53,211 bases of DNA, from positions 1 to 53,211 of IMG/VR virus record IMGVR_UViG_3300015263_000634; one strand, 5' to 3'. Shown here piece by piece: positions 27,159 through 34,908 of the stretch (position 1 is the stretch's first letter; each line of letters begins with the position of its first letter). Both the position numbers and the translations under genes were made by a program. The DNA is from a virus. A model generated the notes under the pieces. That model was given only the letters and a program-made list of their open reading frames with translations. It searched no databases and was not told the origin of the DNA.

Positions 27159-27607
27159 CAGTCACCAAACGGTATTTCATCGTCGAACGGAATGTCATCC
27201 GGCTGATTGAAGCCACGGCGCTGGTTGTCGCCGGGGAACTCCTGCTGTTGGGGACGGCTGTACCTTTGCTGCGGTGCACCATATCCCTGTTGCGGTGCAG
27301 CACGTCTTTGCTGCGGTGCAGCATTGCCGCGATTATAACCTTGGTTATAACTTGGGCGGTCTTCCTGTGGCCGGGGGACATAGCAGCGTATCTTGTAATA
27401 GTTCTGTCCCGACTGCGCGACGTTTCTCCAAGAAGAAACATCAATCGTTACTTCATTCGCGCCGTTGTTTACTTCGTCAAGGATGTATTGCAGAACGTCT
27501 TCCGCAATCGTTATCCTTCCAACCATGTCAGCCGATTTGGGGCTGGTCTTCTTGTTACCGAATAGCGCACCGCTATTGATATTCCTGTAGTCATTACCAT
27601 TACGCAT
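27158..27607 (-). CDS. Single-stranded DNA-binding protein (SSB-like)
   Basis: A 149-residue protein. The first 85 residues form a beta-rich OB-like part (GALFGNKKTSPKSADMVG, ANEVTIDVSSWRNVAQ, YYKIRCYVPRPQ). The middle is a Gln/Arg/Tyr-rich linker with repeated APQQ units, and the end is an acidic DDIPFDDEIPFGD tip like the SSB C-terminal interaction motif. It would coat ssDNA during replication and recombination. A GGAGG site precedes tandem ATGs at 27610 and 27607. Neighbours are an HNH nuclease and an annealing protein. Confidence 0.75.
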   Translation of the reverse strand: MRNGNDYRNINSGALFGNKKTSPKSADMVGRITIAEDVLQYILDEVNNGANEVTIDVSSWRNVAQSGQNYYKIRCYVPRPQEDRPSYNQGYNRGNAAPQQRRAAPQQGYGAPQQRYSRPQQQEFPGDNQRRGFNQPDDIPFDDEIPFGD

Positions 27608-28337
27608 CATCGCCTCCAAGCATAGCGTTCCTATCAACAAATTCCGACGCAAGCTTTTCGTAAGCAGGCCGGTTCTCTCTCTTCAGCATATCCCTGAAGC
27701 CCTCAAGGGCAGACCAATACTTGGCCAAATCCTTTCCATTCCCAATGCCCTTGAGGCTTTCCTTTATCATCGCGTCGTTACCTTCAGGGTCGTCCCAATA
27801 GCTTTGATAATCGTGTGGGACGAACATATCATCACCAACTACCACTTCAGGCGGGGCCTTTTTCTGACCAATCGGGATACGAGGACCATCAACATCACGA
27901 CCATTTCCGCGCTGCGGTGCAGCGTCCCGACGACGCTCATTAACCGGTATCATCTCTGCGTCTGAAGCATACTCGCCACCGTGAAATCCGAAACATGCGA
28001 GTGCCCTGCCTATTGCTTTCGTTTCAACTGCCTCGACCGGCGCATTCCATGACACATCATTACCCGGATTAACCCTTTCCATGGAATGTCCTGAAGCCAA
28101 TACATTACCCTGCCGGTCAATTATCTGTGCAATGCCAATAACCGTCGCCCCTCCTTCCAAACCATTCGACCAATCAACGGAAGTGCGAATACCAAAGTCA
28201 GACCCGAACGTGCGGCGAAACAGTTCGATCCTGTCCTTAACCATTGAATACAGCTTACCGCCGACTTCTACACCAGATTGTTCACGAACCTTCGTAAGCT
28301 GTTCAATTGCATTGCCAAATTTCGATTCATCACCCAT
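27600..28337 (-). CDS. ERF-like ssDNA annealing protein
   Basis: A 245-residue protein. Residues 20-140 have the ERF/single-strand annealing layout: KLYSMVKDRIELFRRTFG, a beta hairpin with ATVIGIAQIIDRQGN, and the family-defining VEAVETKAIGRALACFGFHG ending in EYASDAEMI. The C-terminal part is a linker plus a helical tail. Expected function is annealing of complementary single strands with SSB and the exonuclease. The start at 28337 follows GTGGAGAAATCTG. Confidence 0.8.
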   Translation of the reverse strand: MGDESKFGNAIEQLTKVREQSGVEVGGKLYSMVKDRIELFRRTFGSDFGIRTSVDWSNGLEGGATVIGIAQIIDRQGNVLASGHSMERVNPGNDVSWNAPVEAVETKAIGRALACFGFHGGEYASDAEMIPVNERRRDAAPQRGNGRDVDGPRIPIGQKKAPPEVVVGDDMFVPHDYQSYWDDPEGNDAMIKESLKGIGNGKDLAKYWSALEGFRDMLKRENRPAYEKLASEFVDRNAMLGGDDA

Positions 28338-28612
28338 CAGATTTCTCCACTGTAAACTTGTATAACCCTGTATGCCAAAGAGACTGCCAGTCTTGTATCG
28401 TGGGTGGCACACCTGAAACCGAAAGCACCGCCACCATTTTCATCCTTGCCATCCGGCTTATCATAATACGCTACCAGTAGCGTTTCAATGTCTCTTTCCC
28501 CACTATCTATTTCGCGTAACAGATTAATCAGCGCGTCACGCGGCGTCCATTGATCCGTTGTCGTCGCCGTCGCTTCCTTTATCGACTGCGGGTAATCCTT
28601 GAAGTCGTCCAT
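28337..28612 (-). CDS. Hypothetical protein
   Basis: A 91-residue protein (MDDFKDYPQSIKEATATTTD, INLLREIDSGERDIETLLVA), mostly helical. GGGCAGGTATCA precedes the ATG. It overlaps the exonuclease 3' end by 77 bp, unusual for this compact genome. The next gene starts on its stop. Function unknown. Confidence 0.6.
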   Translation of the reverse strand: MDDFKDYPQSIKEATATTTDQWTPRDALINLLREIDSGERDIETLLVAYYDKPDGKDENGGGAFGFRCATHDTRLAVSLAYRVIQVYSGEI

Positions 28613-29489
28613 TGATACCTGCCCATTGTTCGCACCAATTTGCTACCCCACAGTAATTCCCTTTGCAACGGGTGCATTCCCCGCCTCTAACTTCCACACT
28701 GTAGGAGTCATCTTCAGCGGCCATTTTGGCCGCTGCCACCTCATCTTCGAATACCTTGACTGCCCGTTTGCGTCCCTCCTTTACAACTGCCCAACGCTTA
28801 TCCTTCTCCCACCGGTCATACGAAGTGCATTCAGGGATCGGCATACCCAATTCGATGTTCATTTCTGCCTGTCTGTGGAGGCGTACTCGTTCCAGAGCAT
28901 ATGCTTCCCGCTCACTATAAGGCCAGAGGGTCGCAGGATAAAGTGAAATGGGCGCAGGCGGATAATTGGGATTGGTTTGAGCCTGCACTCCCTGCCAATC
29001 CCTAACGATAGCAAGAATTGAGATGTTGCGAACCGGGACTTTCTTGGTTTTCTCGACAAGGTATGCCTGCAAATTCAACTGTTGTTCCCACTCCGGCTTG
29101 ACGCCGCCCTCCTTTACGATGCCGTAGGCGGAGGTGACCTTGTAGTCGATAATGTCGATGTGACCTTCGTGCATAACGGATTGGCAGTCAAGCATACCGG
29201 AAATCGTCCAGCCATCCACATCAGCATACAAACGTTCTTCAACCACTTCATGGTCTTCGGCACCGGACTCAAGGATATGGTGGACCGCCGTGCCGAACAG
29301 TGCCCACCACTCTTCGGACACGTCCTTTTCCATCTCGCCAAAATATCTCTTGCGTAGAAGGTCCACACGCGGGGGCGTAATTAATTGTGTCACCGAGCGG
29401 TGTGCCGGACCACGATCATACTCCGCGTTCTTCTTGCGAACCGCCCGGACAATGGTTTCGGGGATGCCAAATTTGTTTGTATACTTCAA
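28536..29489 (-). CDS. PD-(D/E)XK nuclease with Fe-S-type cysteines (Cas4/AddB-like)
   Basis: A 317-residue recombination nuclease. Motifs: FGTAVHHILE (His70-71), SGMLD (Asp101), IDYK (Asp115, Lys117), QLNLQAYL (Gln137). The C-terminal cysteine set C-x2-C-x4-C-x5-C at 272, 275, 280 and 286 is of the kind that binds a 4Fe-4S cluster in Cas4/AddB nucleases; I infer that here. It would resect DNA ends for the annealing protein. The TTG at 29489 (after TTGAGGTGCAGC) gives a family-like N-terminus; a longer ATG frame from 29576 would run through the divergent promoter zone. One copy of the GGCCA palindrome lies in its codons (28716-28734). Confidence 0.8.
   Translation of the reverse strand: MKYTNKFGIPETIVRAVRKKNAEYDRGPAHRSVTQLITPPRVDLLRKRYFGEMEKDVSEEWWALFGTAVHHILESGAEDHEVVEERLYADVDGWTISGMLDCQSVMHEGHIDIIDYKVTSAYGIVKEGGVKPEWEQQLNLQAYLVEKTKKVPVRNISILAIVRDWQGVQAQTNPNYPPAPISLYPATLWPYSEREAYALERVRLHRQAEMNIELGMPIPECTSYDRWEKDKRWAVVKEGRKRAVKVFEDEVAAAKMAAEDDSYSVEVRGGECTRCKGNYCGVANWCEQWAGINGRLQGLPAVDKGSDGDDNGSMDAA
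28716..28734. repeat. Palindrome GGCCA-NNN-TGGCC, copy 2
   Basis: AGCGGCCA-TTT-TGGCCGCT, perfect 8-bp arms, inside the nuclease gene coding for Ala-Ala-Ala-Lys-Met-Ala-Ala. Confidence 0.7.
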
Positions 29490-29538
29490 GCTGCACCTCA
29501 AGCAAATGAGCCAACCCACTGACGGGATTAATTTTTCC

Positions 29539-29606
29539 TTGGTGGATGGCACCGAATCAGTTATATAGTTGCGCAATCTGGAGTGAATGTCAACGACATG
29601 GTGTCG
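29539..29606 (+). promoter_or_regulatory. Divergent promoter region with CGAC-N5-GTCG operator
   Basis: A plus-strand promoter is suggested by TTGGTG (29539-29544), 17 bases, then TATATA (29562-29567). The exact palindrome CGAC-ATGGT-GTCG lies at 29594-29606, just before the proposed RusA GTG start. On the minus strand a perfect TTGACA (29594-29589) abuts the same palindrome, but no good -10 sits at the right spacing. The segment separates the minus recombination operon from the plus block, so it probably controls both. Confidence 0.55.
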
Positions 29607-29608
29607 CT

Positions 29609-29995
29609 GTGAAGCAAAAAGAAGGCAGAACGAAGCCGATTGATTTCACAGTGCATGGTCAGCCGCAGTCCAAGGCAAACAGCCGCCGACTGGTGCAGAT
29701 CAAAGGGAAGCCTCTCTTCATCAAGTCGAAAAGTGCGCTCCAGTATGTGGAGGATTTCTCTCGCCAGTGTCCAGTGTTGGACCCAATGTTTGAGGAAGAC
29801 GTCCATGTCCACATCAAAATTTACTACGCAAGCCGACGCCCAGACCTTGATGAATCCATCATCCTCGATTGTATGCAAGGGCGCATCTATAGAAACGACC
29901 GTCAGGTTCGATCCAAGCTTGTGGAGTGGGGACTCGATAAAGAAAAGCCAAGAGCAATCATCCACGTTGAACCGCGCCGTAGCGGATACGAATGA
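29609..29995 (+). CDS. rusA: RusA-like Holliday junction resolvase
   Basis: A 128-residue protein. It begins like RusA (PIDFTVHGQPQSKANSRR) and contains the catalytic-site block RRPDLDESIILDCMQG followed by IYRNDRQV, with Asp79, Asp81 and Asp97 as likely metal ligands. RusA cuts Holliday junctions. The GTG at 29609 gives the normal N-terminus; an ATG at 29546 in the same frame would start inside the promoter. No strong ribosome site is visible for the GTG. First gene of the plus-strand middle block. Confidence 0.8.
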   Translation: MKQKEGRTKPIDFTVHGQPQSKANSRRLVQIKGKPLFIKSKSALQYVEDFSRQCPVLDPMFEEDVHVHIKIYYASRRPDLDESIILDCMQGRIYRNDRQVRSKLVEWGLDKEKPRAIIHVEPRRSGYE

Positions 29996-30014
29996 ACTGA
30001 CAAGCGAAGAAATA

Positions 30015-30248
30015 ATGTGGCGGTCAGTGGTTGGTCAGGCGATACGGGATATATATTGCGGGTCCAAAAATCAAAGAAAGCAGGTAGCACTGTGGTTATC
30101 CACAGAGGATTTCGAAACCGTTTGCGACTTTGCCTGCCTCCCCTCTGCCGATGTGAAAGAGCAGATGGTGAACCTCCTGAACCTTTCTGACACACTATGT
30201 CGTAAATACGGACGGCAGCTACGGGACATCATATTGCAGGGCACATAA
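30015..30248 (+). CDS. Small conserved phage protein
   Basis: A 77-residue protein MWRSVVGQAIRDIYCG..., with RKQVALWLSTEDFETVC and a helical Leu-rich end. The WR-x5-AI-D start followed by a WL-x2-DF-x-TVC block is a recurrent small protein next to RusA in many phages, without a known role. The ribosome site is weak (AAGCGAAGAAATA). Confidence 0.6.
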   Translation: MWRSVVGQAIRDIYCGSKNQRKQVALWLSTEDFETVCDFACLPSADVKEQMVNLLNLSDTLCRKYGRQLRDIILQGT

Positions 30249-30308
30249 AAATTGTTGCAGTGCAGCATAAAAAACCTCTTGATTTATTTTCCAAATCATT
30301 TTCTTTTC

Positions 30309-30701
30309 GGGTCCTGATCCAGAGTTGGGTACTGGATATGTGGAACCCACCACCCAAAAATACCTGATGGTTTGCAACGCCAGAGCATGGGTTCACTCAT
30401 AGGCAGAGCAGCGGGTGTCGATGGGTCCGGCTATCAGGTCAAGACACAGGATGGGATCGACGCAAGGTTCCCCCGCCATAAGGAGGGGATGGGACAGGCA
30501 AGTGTCAGGGGAGCAAGAACCCCGCCTGTTGAGGCACCACAGCCAATAGAAACTTGCCATGAACCGGAGTGGCCATGCACCGTCATATGGTGTACCGGGG
30601 ATGTGTCGATGAAACCTCGCTGTGGCTCCGAAAACAAAGGAGTAGAGGTAAGACGCAGGACCCTGCCGGATTGTTCCCCGGCCTATGGGTTTCTGTGTCT
30701 T
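30309..30701 (+). ncRNA. Candidate large structured RNA
   Basis: A ~390-nt tract between two plus-strand genes with no convincing ORF (a 134-codon open frame at 30372-30776 lacks a ribosome site and protein-like composition). Helices seen by eye: GGGT/ACCC plus ATCCAG/CTGGAT (30309-30348); GTGTCGAT/ATCGACGC, 8 bp (30415-30422 with 30456-30463); TCCCC/GGGGA (30469-30473 with 30485-30489); GGCAAGT/ACTTGCC, 7 bp (30497-30503 with 30552-30558), enclosing GGGG/CCCC and GCCT/AGGC hairpins; CCGG/CCGG plus TGCACC/GGTGTA (30564-30598); ACCTC/GAGGT plus CTCC/GGAG (30614-30649); and a four-segment helix AAGAC, CAG, ACCC, GCCGG with partners to 30701. The plus strand is inferred from neighbours. I cannot place it in GOLLD, ROOL or another named class. 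Confidence 0.6.
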
Positions 30702-30790
30702 ATTTCCTGCTGTTTCCAAAAACAAATATTACAGGTTAACATGTTTAAGGTTCTTAATGCTTCTTCGGGATTTTAAGGAAAGGAGTAATC

Positions 30791-31147
30791 ATGACGGAGG
30801 TTACCAAGCAACATGTCGAAGCCTACATAAAAACATACCGTGGTATGCCTGCAAAGCAAAAGCAATACATTAGGGAAAACCCGCAAAGCATTGAAAACAC
30901 TAAATATATTCAGACATTGTTCCGGTACGAAGCCGAACGGAAGGAAAAGGAACGGCTCTGGAAAGAAAAGGAACTGAAAAAAAGAGGGATTATTCCGGCC
31001 AGAGTGGCCGCTCGAACGGACATATACAATCATCATTGCGAGGACTGCTGGAACCTTGCCCCGTTTGGATACGGTGAACCGGGGAAATTCCCATCCCAAT
31101 CCGGCACAACAAAATGGTACTGTTCCGAACACAGGCCAGACAAATGA
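30791..31147 (+). CDS. Hypothetical protein, C-terminal zinc-binding pattern
   Basis: A 118-residue protein with a highly charged helical centre (EAERKEKERLWKEKELKKRG) and a C-terminal HHCEDCW ... WYCSEHRP arrangement that could bind zinc. AAGGAAAGGAGTAATC is a strong ribosome site. It is the first gene after the structured tract, so the RNA could be its leader. One GGCCA palindrome copy lies in its codons. Function unknown. Confidence 0.65.
   Translation: MTEVTKQHVEAYIKTYRGMPAKQKQYIRENPQSIENTKYIQTLFRYEAERKEKERLWKEKELKKRGIIPARVAARTDIYNHHCEDCWNLAPFGYGEPGKFPSQSGTTKWYCSEHRPDK
30996..31010. repeat. Palindrome GGCCA-NNN-TGGCC, copy 3
   Basis: CGGCCA-GAG-TGGCCG, 6-bp arms, inside the 30791-31147 gene. 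Confidence 0.6.
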
Positions 31148-31335
31148 GTGCTCCTCACAATTCAGGGATTGAATGCCCGAACTGCTCATGCACCGGATCG
31201 ACGGTGGCTGAAACACGGTTTTCAAAGAAGGGCATTCGGCGGCGCAGAAAATGTTTCAAGTGCGAAACCGTCTACACAACGCTGGAGACAATCCACAAAT
31301 TCCAGCGCGGAAAATCCAAACCTGAACAACAGTGA
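31144..31335 (+). CDS. NrdR-like zinc-ribbon protein
   Basis: A 63-residue protein made almost only of a zinc ribbon: IECPNCSCTGSTVAETRF, then IRRRRKCFKCETVYTTLE. The C-x2-C, R-x-RRRRC-x2-C and YTTLE order is that of the N-terminal ribbon of NrdR transcription repressors, but the ATP-cone domain is missing. It may bind DNA as a small phage regulator (inference). The ATG overlaps the previous stop. Confidence 0.7.
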   Translation: MSAPHNSGIECPNCSCTGSTVAETRFSKKGIRRRRKCFKCETVYTTLETIHKFQRGKSKPEQQ

Positions 31336-31352
31336 ATAAGAGTTGGCGTGGC

Positions 31353-31381
31353 TTGACGACAGCGGGTCGGTGTGCGATGTT
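31353..31381 (+). promoter_or_regulatory. Predicted promoter with CGAC-N5-GTCG operator
   Basis: TTGACG (31353-31358), 17 bases, GATGTT (31376-31381, weak -10). The palindrome CGAC-AGCGG-GTCG (31357-31369) overlaps the -35. It drives the gene starting at 31424. Confidence 0.5.
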
Positions 31382-31423
31382 GCATCGACAATCGGTCGCC
31401 TCAAACAAAAGAAAGGACACGCC

Positions 31424-31828
31424 ATGTCAGGTGATGGGATATCTCTTGGTGAACTGTTGCAGGGTGCAATGGTCCAAGCAAAACGGGAAGGTCGCCCTCG
31501 TAAACCGGCACCATCCATCGAAGGCCAGAAGGCAGTGCTTACTGAACTTGCCAAAATCTATGATGATGCCATTCATCAGGGACCGGCCTTCGAAGTAGGA
31601 GACTTTGTAACCCCACGTGAAGGCATGGGTGCGAAGTATGCTGGCATTCCCCATATCGTTGTCGAGACTGTAGGCGGCGTCAGCCCCACATTTACAGCCG
31701 CAGATATTTCTGAAGTGTCATCCAATGGCTACGGTCGCCGCCTCGATATGCGTGTCATGTTGTGGGCCGACGATGGCTACACATGCTTCTGGGTCGAAAG
31801 CTATGCTTACGTCCCCTTTGAAGAATAG
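31424..31828 (+). CDS. Hypothetical protein
   Basis: A 134-residue soluble protein (MSGDGISLGELLQGAMVQAK, a FEVGDFVTPREGMGAKY segment, and an acidic DDGYTCFWVESYAYVPFEE end). The middle is beta-rich. The start follows AAAGGACACGCC. No family recognised. It is bracketed by a predicted promoter upstream and a terminator downstream. Confidence 0.65.
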   Translation: MSGDGISLGELLQGAMVQAKREGRPRKPAPSIEGQKAVLTELAKIYDDAIHQGPAFEVGDFVTPREGMGAKYAGIPHIVVETVGGVSPTFTAADISEVSSNGYGRRLDMRVMLWADDGYTCFWVESYAYVPFEE

Positions 31829-31830
31829 GT

Positions 31831-31892
31831 AACGGGTTTGGTTCTTTTCCCGTTATCTTGAAGGATGGTGTTCTTCCCCCCGAACCATCCTT
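31831..31892 (+). promoter_or_regulatory. Two tandem intergenic hairpins
   Basis: AACGGG/CCCGTT (31831-31854) and AAGGATGGT/ACCATCCTT, 9 bp, 14-nt loop (31861-31892). Neither is followed by a T-run. They precede a third, terminator-like hairpin. Confidence 0.5.
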
Positions 31893-31898
31893 CGACTG

Positions 31899-31948
31899 CC
31901 CCCTCTCTGCAAAGCCGTCCTGAGACATGTGGAGAGGGGGACCTTTTT
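31899..31948 (+). terminator. Intrinsic terminator-like hairpin with T5
   Basis: CCCCCTCTC (31899-31907) pairs with GAGAGGGGG (31932-31940), 9 bp, a 24-nt loop, then ACC and TTTTT (31944-31948). It separates the 31424 gene from the AAA+ gene and could act as terminator or attenuator. Confidence 0.6.
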
Positions 31949-31976
31949 AATCGACATAAACAAGGAAGGAATTACT

Positions 31977-33413
31977 ATGTCGGATGCCAAGAAGAAAGAA
32001 GACAAGGCAGACAACGTTTGGGATAGCGTTGATCTTGAAGTAGAACATGCCGGGACAAAGATCATCCTGCCGGACGATCCAAACCGCATGTCTATCGATG
32101 CTGGTATCAAGACACTGACCCGTATCAAGAAGGCGGAGGAGACTGTCTATCAGGTAGCGGAGGAAATCCCCTGCCATTTTTTCGATGGACTTGTCTGTTT
32201 TGCAAAGGCACTCAAGAACATCTACGGATATTCCCAAGCGAAGCCGACCCCCGGTTTATTTGGGGAGACACCACCGCGTTTCGTCCATGTAAAACCTGGC
32301 CCGCATGTCAATGATTTCATTCAGGTTCCGTATGGTTCCTTCTCCCTTCCGAATATCGACGGCACCATCCAGACAATACAAACCGAAACCCGTGGCATCC
32401 CGACCCTTGCCATTGTCGGGAAGATCAAGGCCAAGGACAAGAAGATTGTCATGGATATTATCAAGGAAGCCGTTCGTATCCAGAAAGCTGAATCGATATA
32501 TGCTGGCAGGTCCATCATCCTTGAATCTGACCAGACTGAAACCGGCGTTGACTTCGATGATCCCCTTGAGTTCTTCGATCCTTCCGCAGGGCATGAAGTG
32601 CCGATCCACAACAAGGAAACGGAAGACACCATCAATGTTTCCGTCATGGCACCGCTTATCTATACGGCGGCTTGCCGTGCCCAGAACATTCCGTTGAAGC
32701 GTGGCATCCTTCTTGAAGGCCCGTATGGAACCGGCAAGACGCTGACGGCCAAGGCTATTGCAAGGGTTGCCAACGAGTATGCTTGGACCTTCATCCTTGT
32801 GAAGAAGGCGCAGGCTCTCAAGTTTGCCCTTCGCTTCGCCGCCATGTATCAGCCTTGCGTCGTCTTTACCGAAGATATTGATTCGGTTGTCGAGGATCGC
32901 AATCAGGGTGCCAACGATCTTATCAATGAAATCGATGGGGTTGTCGGCAAGAATGCCGAAATCATGACGATCCTGACGACCAACTTCGCCAGCAAGATTG
33001 ACAAGGCAATGCTGCGTCCCGGTCGCCTCGATACAATCATATCGCTTCGTCCACCGGAGGGTGACACCGTGGCCCGCCTCATCGAGTTCTATGCTGGAGA
33101 TGCACTTGAGAAAGACACCGATCTTTCCAAGCCTATCGAAATGCTATCCGGCACAATCCCCGCCAATATTGCGGAGGTTGTCAAGAAATCGAAGCTTGCC
33201 ATGCTCTTCAATGGTCATGACAAGATAACCGGCGACGACATTGCCATGTCTGCCCAAAGCATGAAGAACCATCTGGAACTTCTCGAACGTGCTTCGGAAG
33301 GCCGAAAGCAGATTGATCCTCTTTCAGAGGCTCTTGCAAAAGCTATCGAGCCAGTCGTCAAGGCAGCATCCAAAAAGGCTATTGAAGACGGCCTTGAAGA
33401 TCACTTCGGTTAA
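31977..33413 (+). CDS. Classical AAA+ ATPase
   Basis: A 478-residue protein. Residues 1-225 are an unrecognised substrate- or partner-binding region. Residues 230-400 form an AAA module of the FtsH/Vps4 type: Walker A GPYGTGKT (248-255), Walker B VVFTEDID (295-302), sensor-1 TTN (334-336) and RPGRLD (347-352, with the arginine finger region). No protease domain follows. Such stand-alone AAA proteins remodel or unfold protein complexes; the phage target is unknown. The start at 31977 has AAGGAAGGAATTACT; an upstream in-frame start at 31929 lies in the terminator. Confidence 0.85.
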   Translation: MSDAKKKEDKADNVWDSVDLEVEHAGTKIILPDDPNRMSIDAGIKTLTRIKKAEETVYQVAEEIPCHFFDGLVCFAKALKNIYGYSQAKPTPGLFGETPPRFVHVKPGPHVNDFIQVPYGSFSLPNIDGTIQTIQTETRGIPTLAIVGKIKAKDKKIVMDIIKEAVRIQKAESIYAGRSIILESDQTETGVDFDDPLEFFDPSAGHEVPIHNKETEDTINVSVMAPLIYTAACRAQNIPLKRGILLEGPYGTGKTLTAKAIARVANEYAWTFILVKKAQALKFALRFAAMYQPCVVFTEDIDSVVEDRNQGANDLINEIDGVVGKNAEIMTILTTNFASKIDKAMLRPGRLDTIISLRPPEGDTVARLIEFYAGDALEKDTDLSKPIEMLSGTIPANIAEVVKKSKLAMLFNGHDKITGDDIAMSAQSMKNHLELLERASEGRKQIDPLSEALAKAIEPVVKAASKKAIEDGLEDHFG

Positions 33414-33431
33414 CCCCTTGAATTAAAAGAC

Positions 33432-33460
33432 GACTCCCTGTAGGTTCACTACAGGGGGTC
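33432..33460 (+). promoter_or_regulatory. 12-bp hairpin in the leader of the 33478 gene
   Basis: GACTCCCTGTAG and CTACAGGGGGTC form a 12-bp stem (one G-U) with loop GTTCA, ending 11 bases before AAGGAG. There is no T-run, so a translational or processing role is likelier than termination. Confidence 0.55.
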
Positions 33461-33477
33461 GCTTCAAGGAGTAAAAC

Positions 33478-33801
33478 ATGAGCGAATTGGGAACACACTC
33501 AAAGTACAGCGTATCGTTCGACGTCAGGGCTTTGTTGAAAGAAATAGTGAGCAAGACGGAAGATGAGCCGGATTACACGTATCGTGGAATTGTTGAAACG
33601 GTCCACCGCCTCCTTGAACAGTCAGGCAGCACCGTCAAGCCAAAGACAATCGGGAAATGGATGGAGCGTGACACCATTCCCTCCGACGCCGTGGCAACGC
33701 TTGTGTCAGCGTACATGGAAAAGACAGGGAAAATTATCCCGCTCTTTGACTACCTCAAGAGAGAAGACGAAAGGAAGGACAATGGACATAAGCCGGATTG
33801 A
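33478..33801 (+). CDS. Hypothetical protein, possible HTH
   Basis: A 107-residue protein with VHRLLEQSGSTVKPKTIGKW followed by MERDTIPSDA, which reads like a helix-turn-helix (recognition helix KTIGKWMERD). The C-terminus is charged. It could be a small repressor, but that is inference. AAGGAG precedes the ATG; the next gene starts 20 bp before its end. Confidence 0.6.
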   Translation: MSELGTHSKYSVSFDVRALLKEIVSKTEDEPDYTYRGIVETVHRLLEQSGSTVKPKTIGKWMERDTIPSDAVATLVSAYMEKTGKIIPLFDYLKREDERKDNGHKPD

Positions 33802-34849
33802 TGTACCGGAATGGGGCGATAAAGCCCTTAAACTGTACGACCAGAAAGTTCGGGTTGATAAGATTGCCGATGAAGTCGGCAAATCTGAATCATGGATACG
33901 CTCATTCATAAAGCTGGCGCGTCCTCAACCAAACCTGAAAGACCCGCACTGGCTTGGGCAGGCCTTGTCTATCATCGATGCTGACCCAAGCATTGCATAC
34001 CATGACCTCGCCAAGAAACTTGGGGTGCCACAGAAACGGCTTGAGTATCATCTCCGTTTCAGAAAGACCCCATCAGGTAGACCTGCTCAAAAAGGAAAGG
34101 GAAAGAAAGTGCCTGATCGCCAGTTCACTCCAGTTAAAGAATGGGATACCACGCACCGTGCTTTTTCAGTCGGTGTGATGGTGCATTGCAGCAAATGTAA
34201 CAGGACGGAAAAGTTCATCCGTGCTGGTGGATCGGTTAATCCAAGCCATGCAGCAAACTGGTTCCGTAACAAGGGGTGGATAATCGGTGGCGGTCCTCGC
34301 GCCGATCTATGTCCAGAACATGCTGACAAGCTGGCTTCCAACGGGAAGATCGAGCGCCAGCCGGAGCCAATCAAGAAACCGATCTTACCGGCACTCGCCA
34401 AGGAAATCGGTATGGAACAAATGAAAGTGACTACAGTTGGAACTGTTGCTGAAAATGTTTCAGAGCCTCCGCGCAGCGATTGGCGTGTCATTCTGGCCAA
34501 GCTGAACGAAGTGTATGGGGATGAAAAATCCTACACTGCCGACTGGTCAGATGAAAAGGTTGCCAAAGACCTTGGCGTCCCTGTTCCATGGGTGGAAAAG
34601 GTCCGTGAAGATACCGGAATTTTCGGCCCGAATGTGAATGAAGGTGCGCTTCGGGAGCAGATCGCCGCTTTCCAGACGCTGCGTGAAAACTATGAAAAAG
34701 AGTTTAGCGCCGTGCAGTTGCTCTACAAGCAAATCGATAGTGATTACAATGCCTTGACCGCAAAAGTTGAAGCATTGGATAAAAAATTCACTGAGTTGAC
34801 CAAGTTGCATGTTGACTTGAAAACAAAAATGGATACCTTGGAAGTGTAA
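33782..34849 (+). CDS. HTH and zinc-ribbon regulator-like protein
   Basis: A 355-residue protein. Residues 10-45 (KALKLYDQKVRVDKIADEVG) and 55-90 are HTH-like. Residues 120-185 are a zinc-ribbon-like module (VHCSKCNRTEKF ... FRNKGW ... ADLCPEH) of the type common in rhizobial proteins. Residues 235-290 (WSDEKVAKDLGVPVPWVEK) are another HTH-like unit. The end is coiled coil. The likely role is sequence-specific regulation or replication control; it is a candidate binder of the repeated operator. The start follows AAGGAAGGACA. Confidence 0.65.
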   Translation: MDISRIDVPEWGDKALKLYDQKVRVDKIADEVGKSESWIRSFIKLARPQPNLKDPHWLGQALSIIDADPSIAYHDLAKKLGVPQKRLEYHLRFRKTPSGRPAQKGKGKKVPDRQFTPVKEWDTTHRAFSVGVMVHCSKCNRTEKFIRAGGSVNPSHAANWFRNKGWIIGGGPRADLCPEHADKLASNGKIERQPEPIKKPILPALAKEIGMEQMKVTTVGTVAENVSEPPRSDWRVILAKLNEVYGDEKSYTADWSDEKVAKDLGVPVPWVEKVREDTGIFGPNVNEGALREQIAAFQTLRENYEKEFSAVQLLYKQIDSDYNALTAKVEALDKKFTELTKLHVDLKTKMDTLEV

Positions 34850-34908
34850 GGCATCCCACTCCTTACTGCTTCGAGCGCAGTGATGGCACCCAACCGCGCT
34901 CATCGCCA

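Noticed and set aside
30372-30776. 134-codon open frame
   Set aside because: No ribosome site, odd composition rich in Cys/Arg/Pro and fully covered by strong RNA helices; treated as non-coding.
30249-30790. Possible tmRNA or tRNA
   Set aside because: No cloverleaf or tRNA-like ends and no CCA terminus; the helices do not match a tRNA layout.
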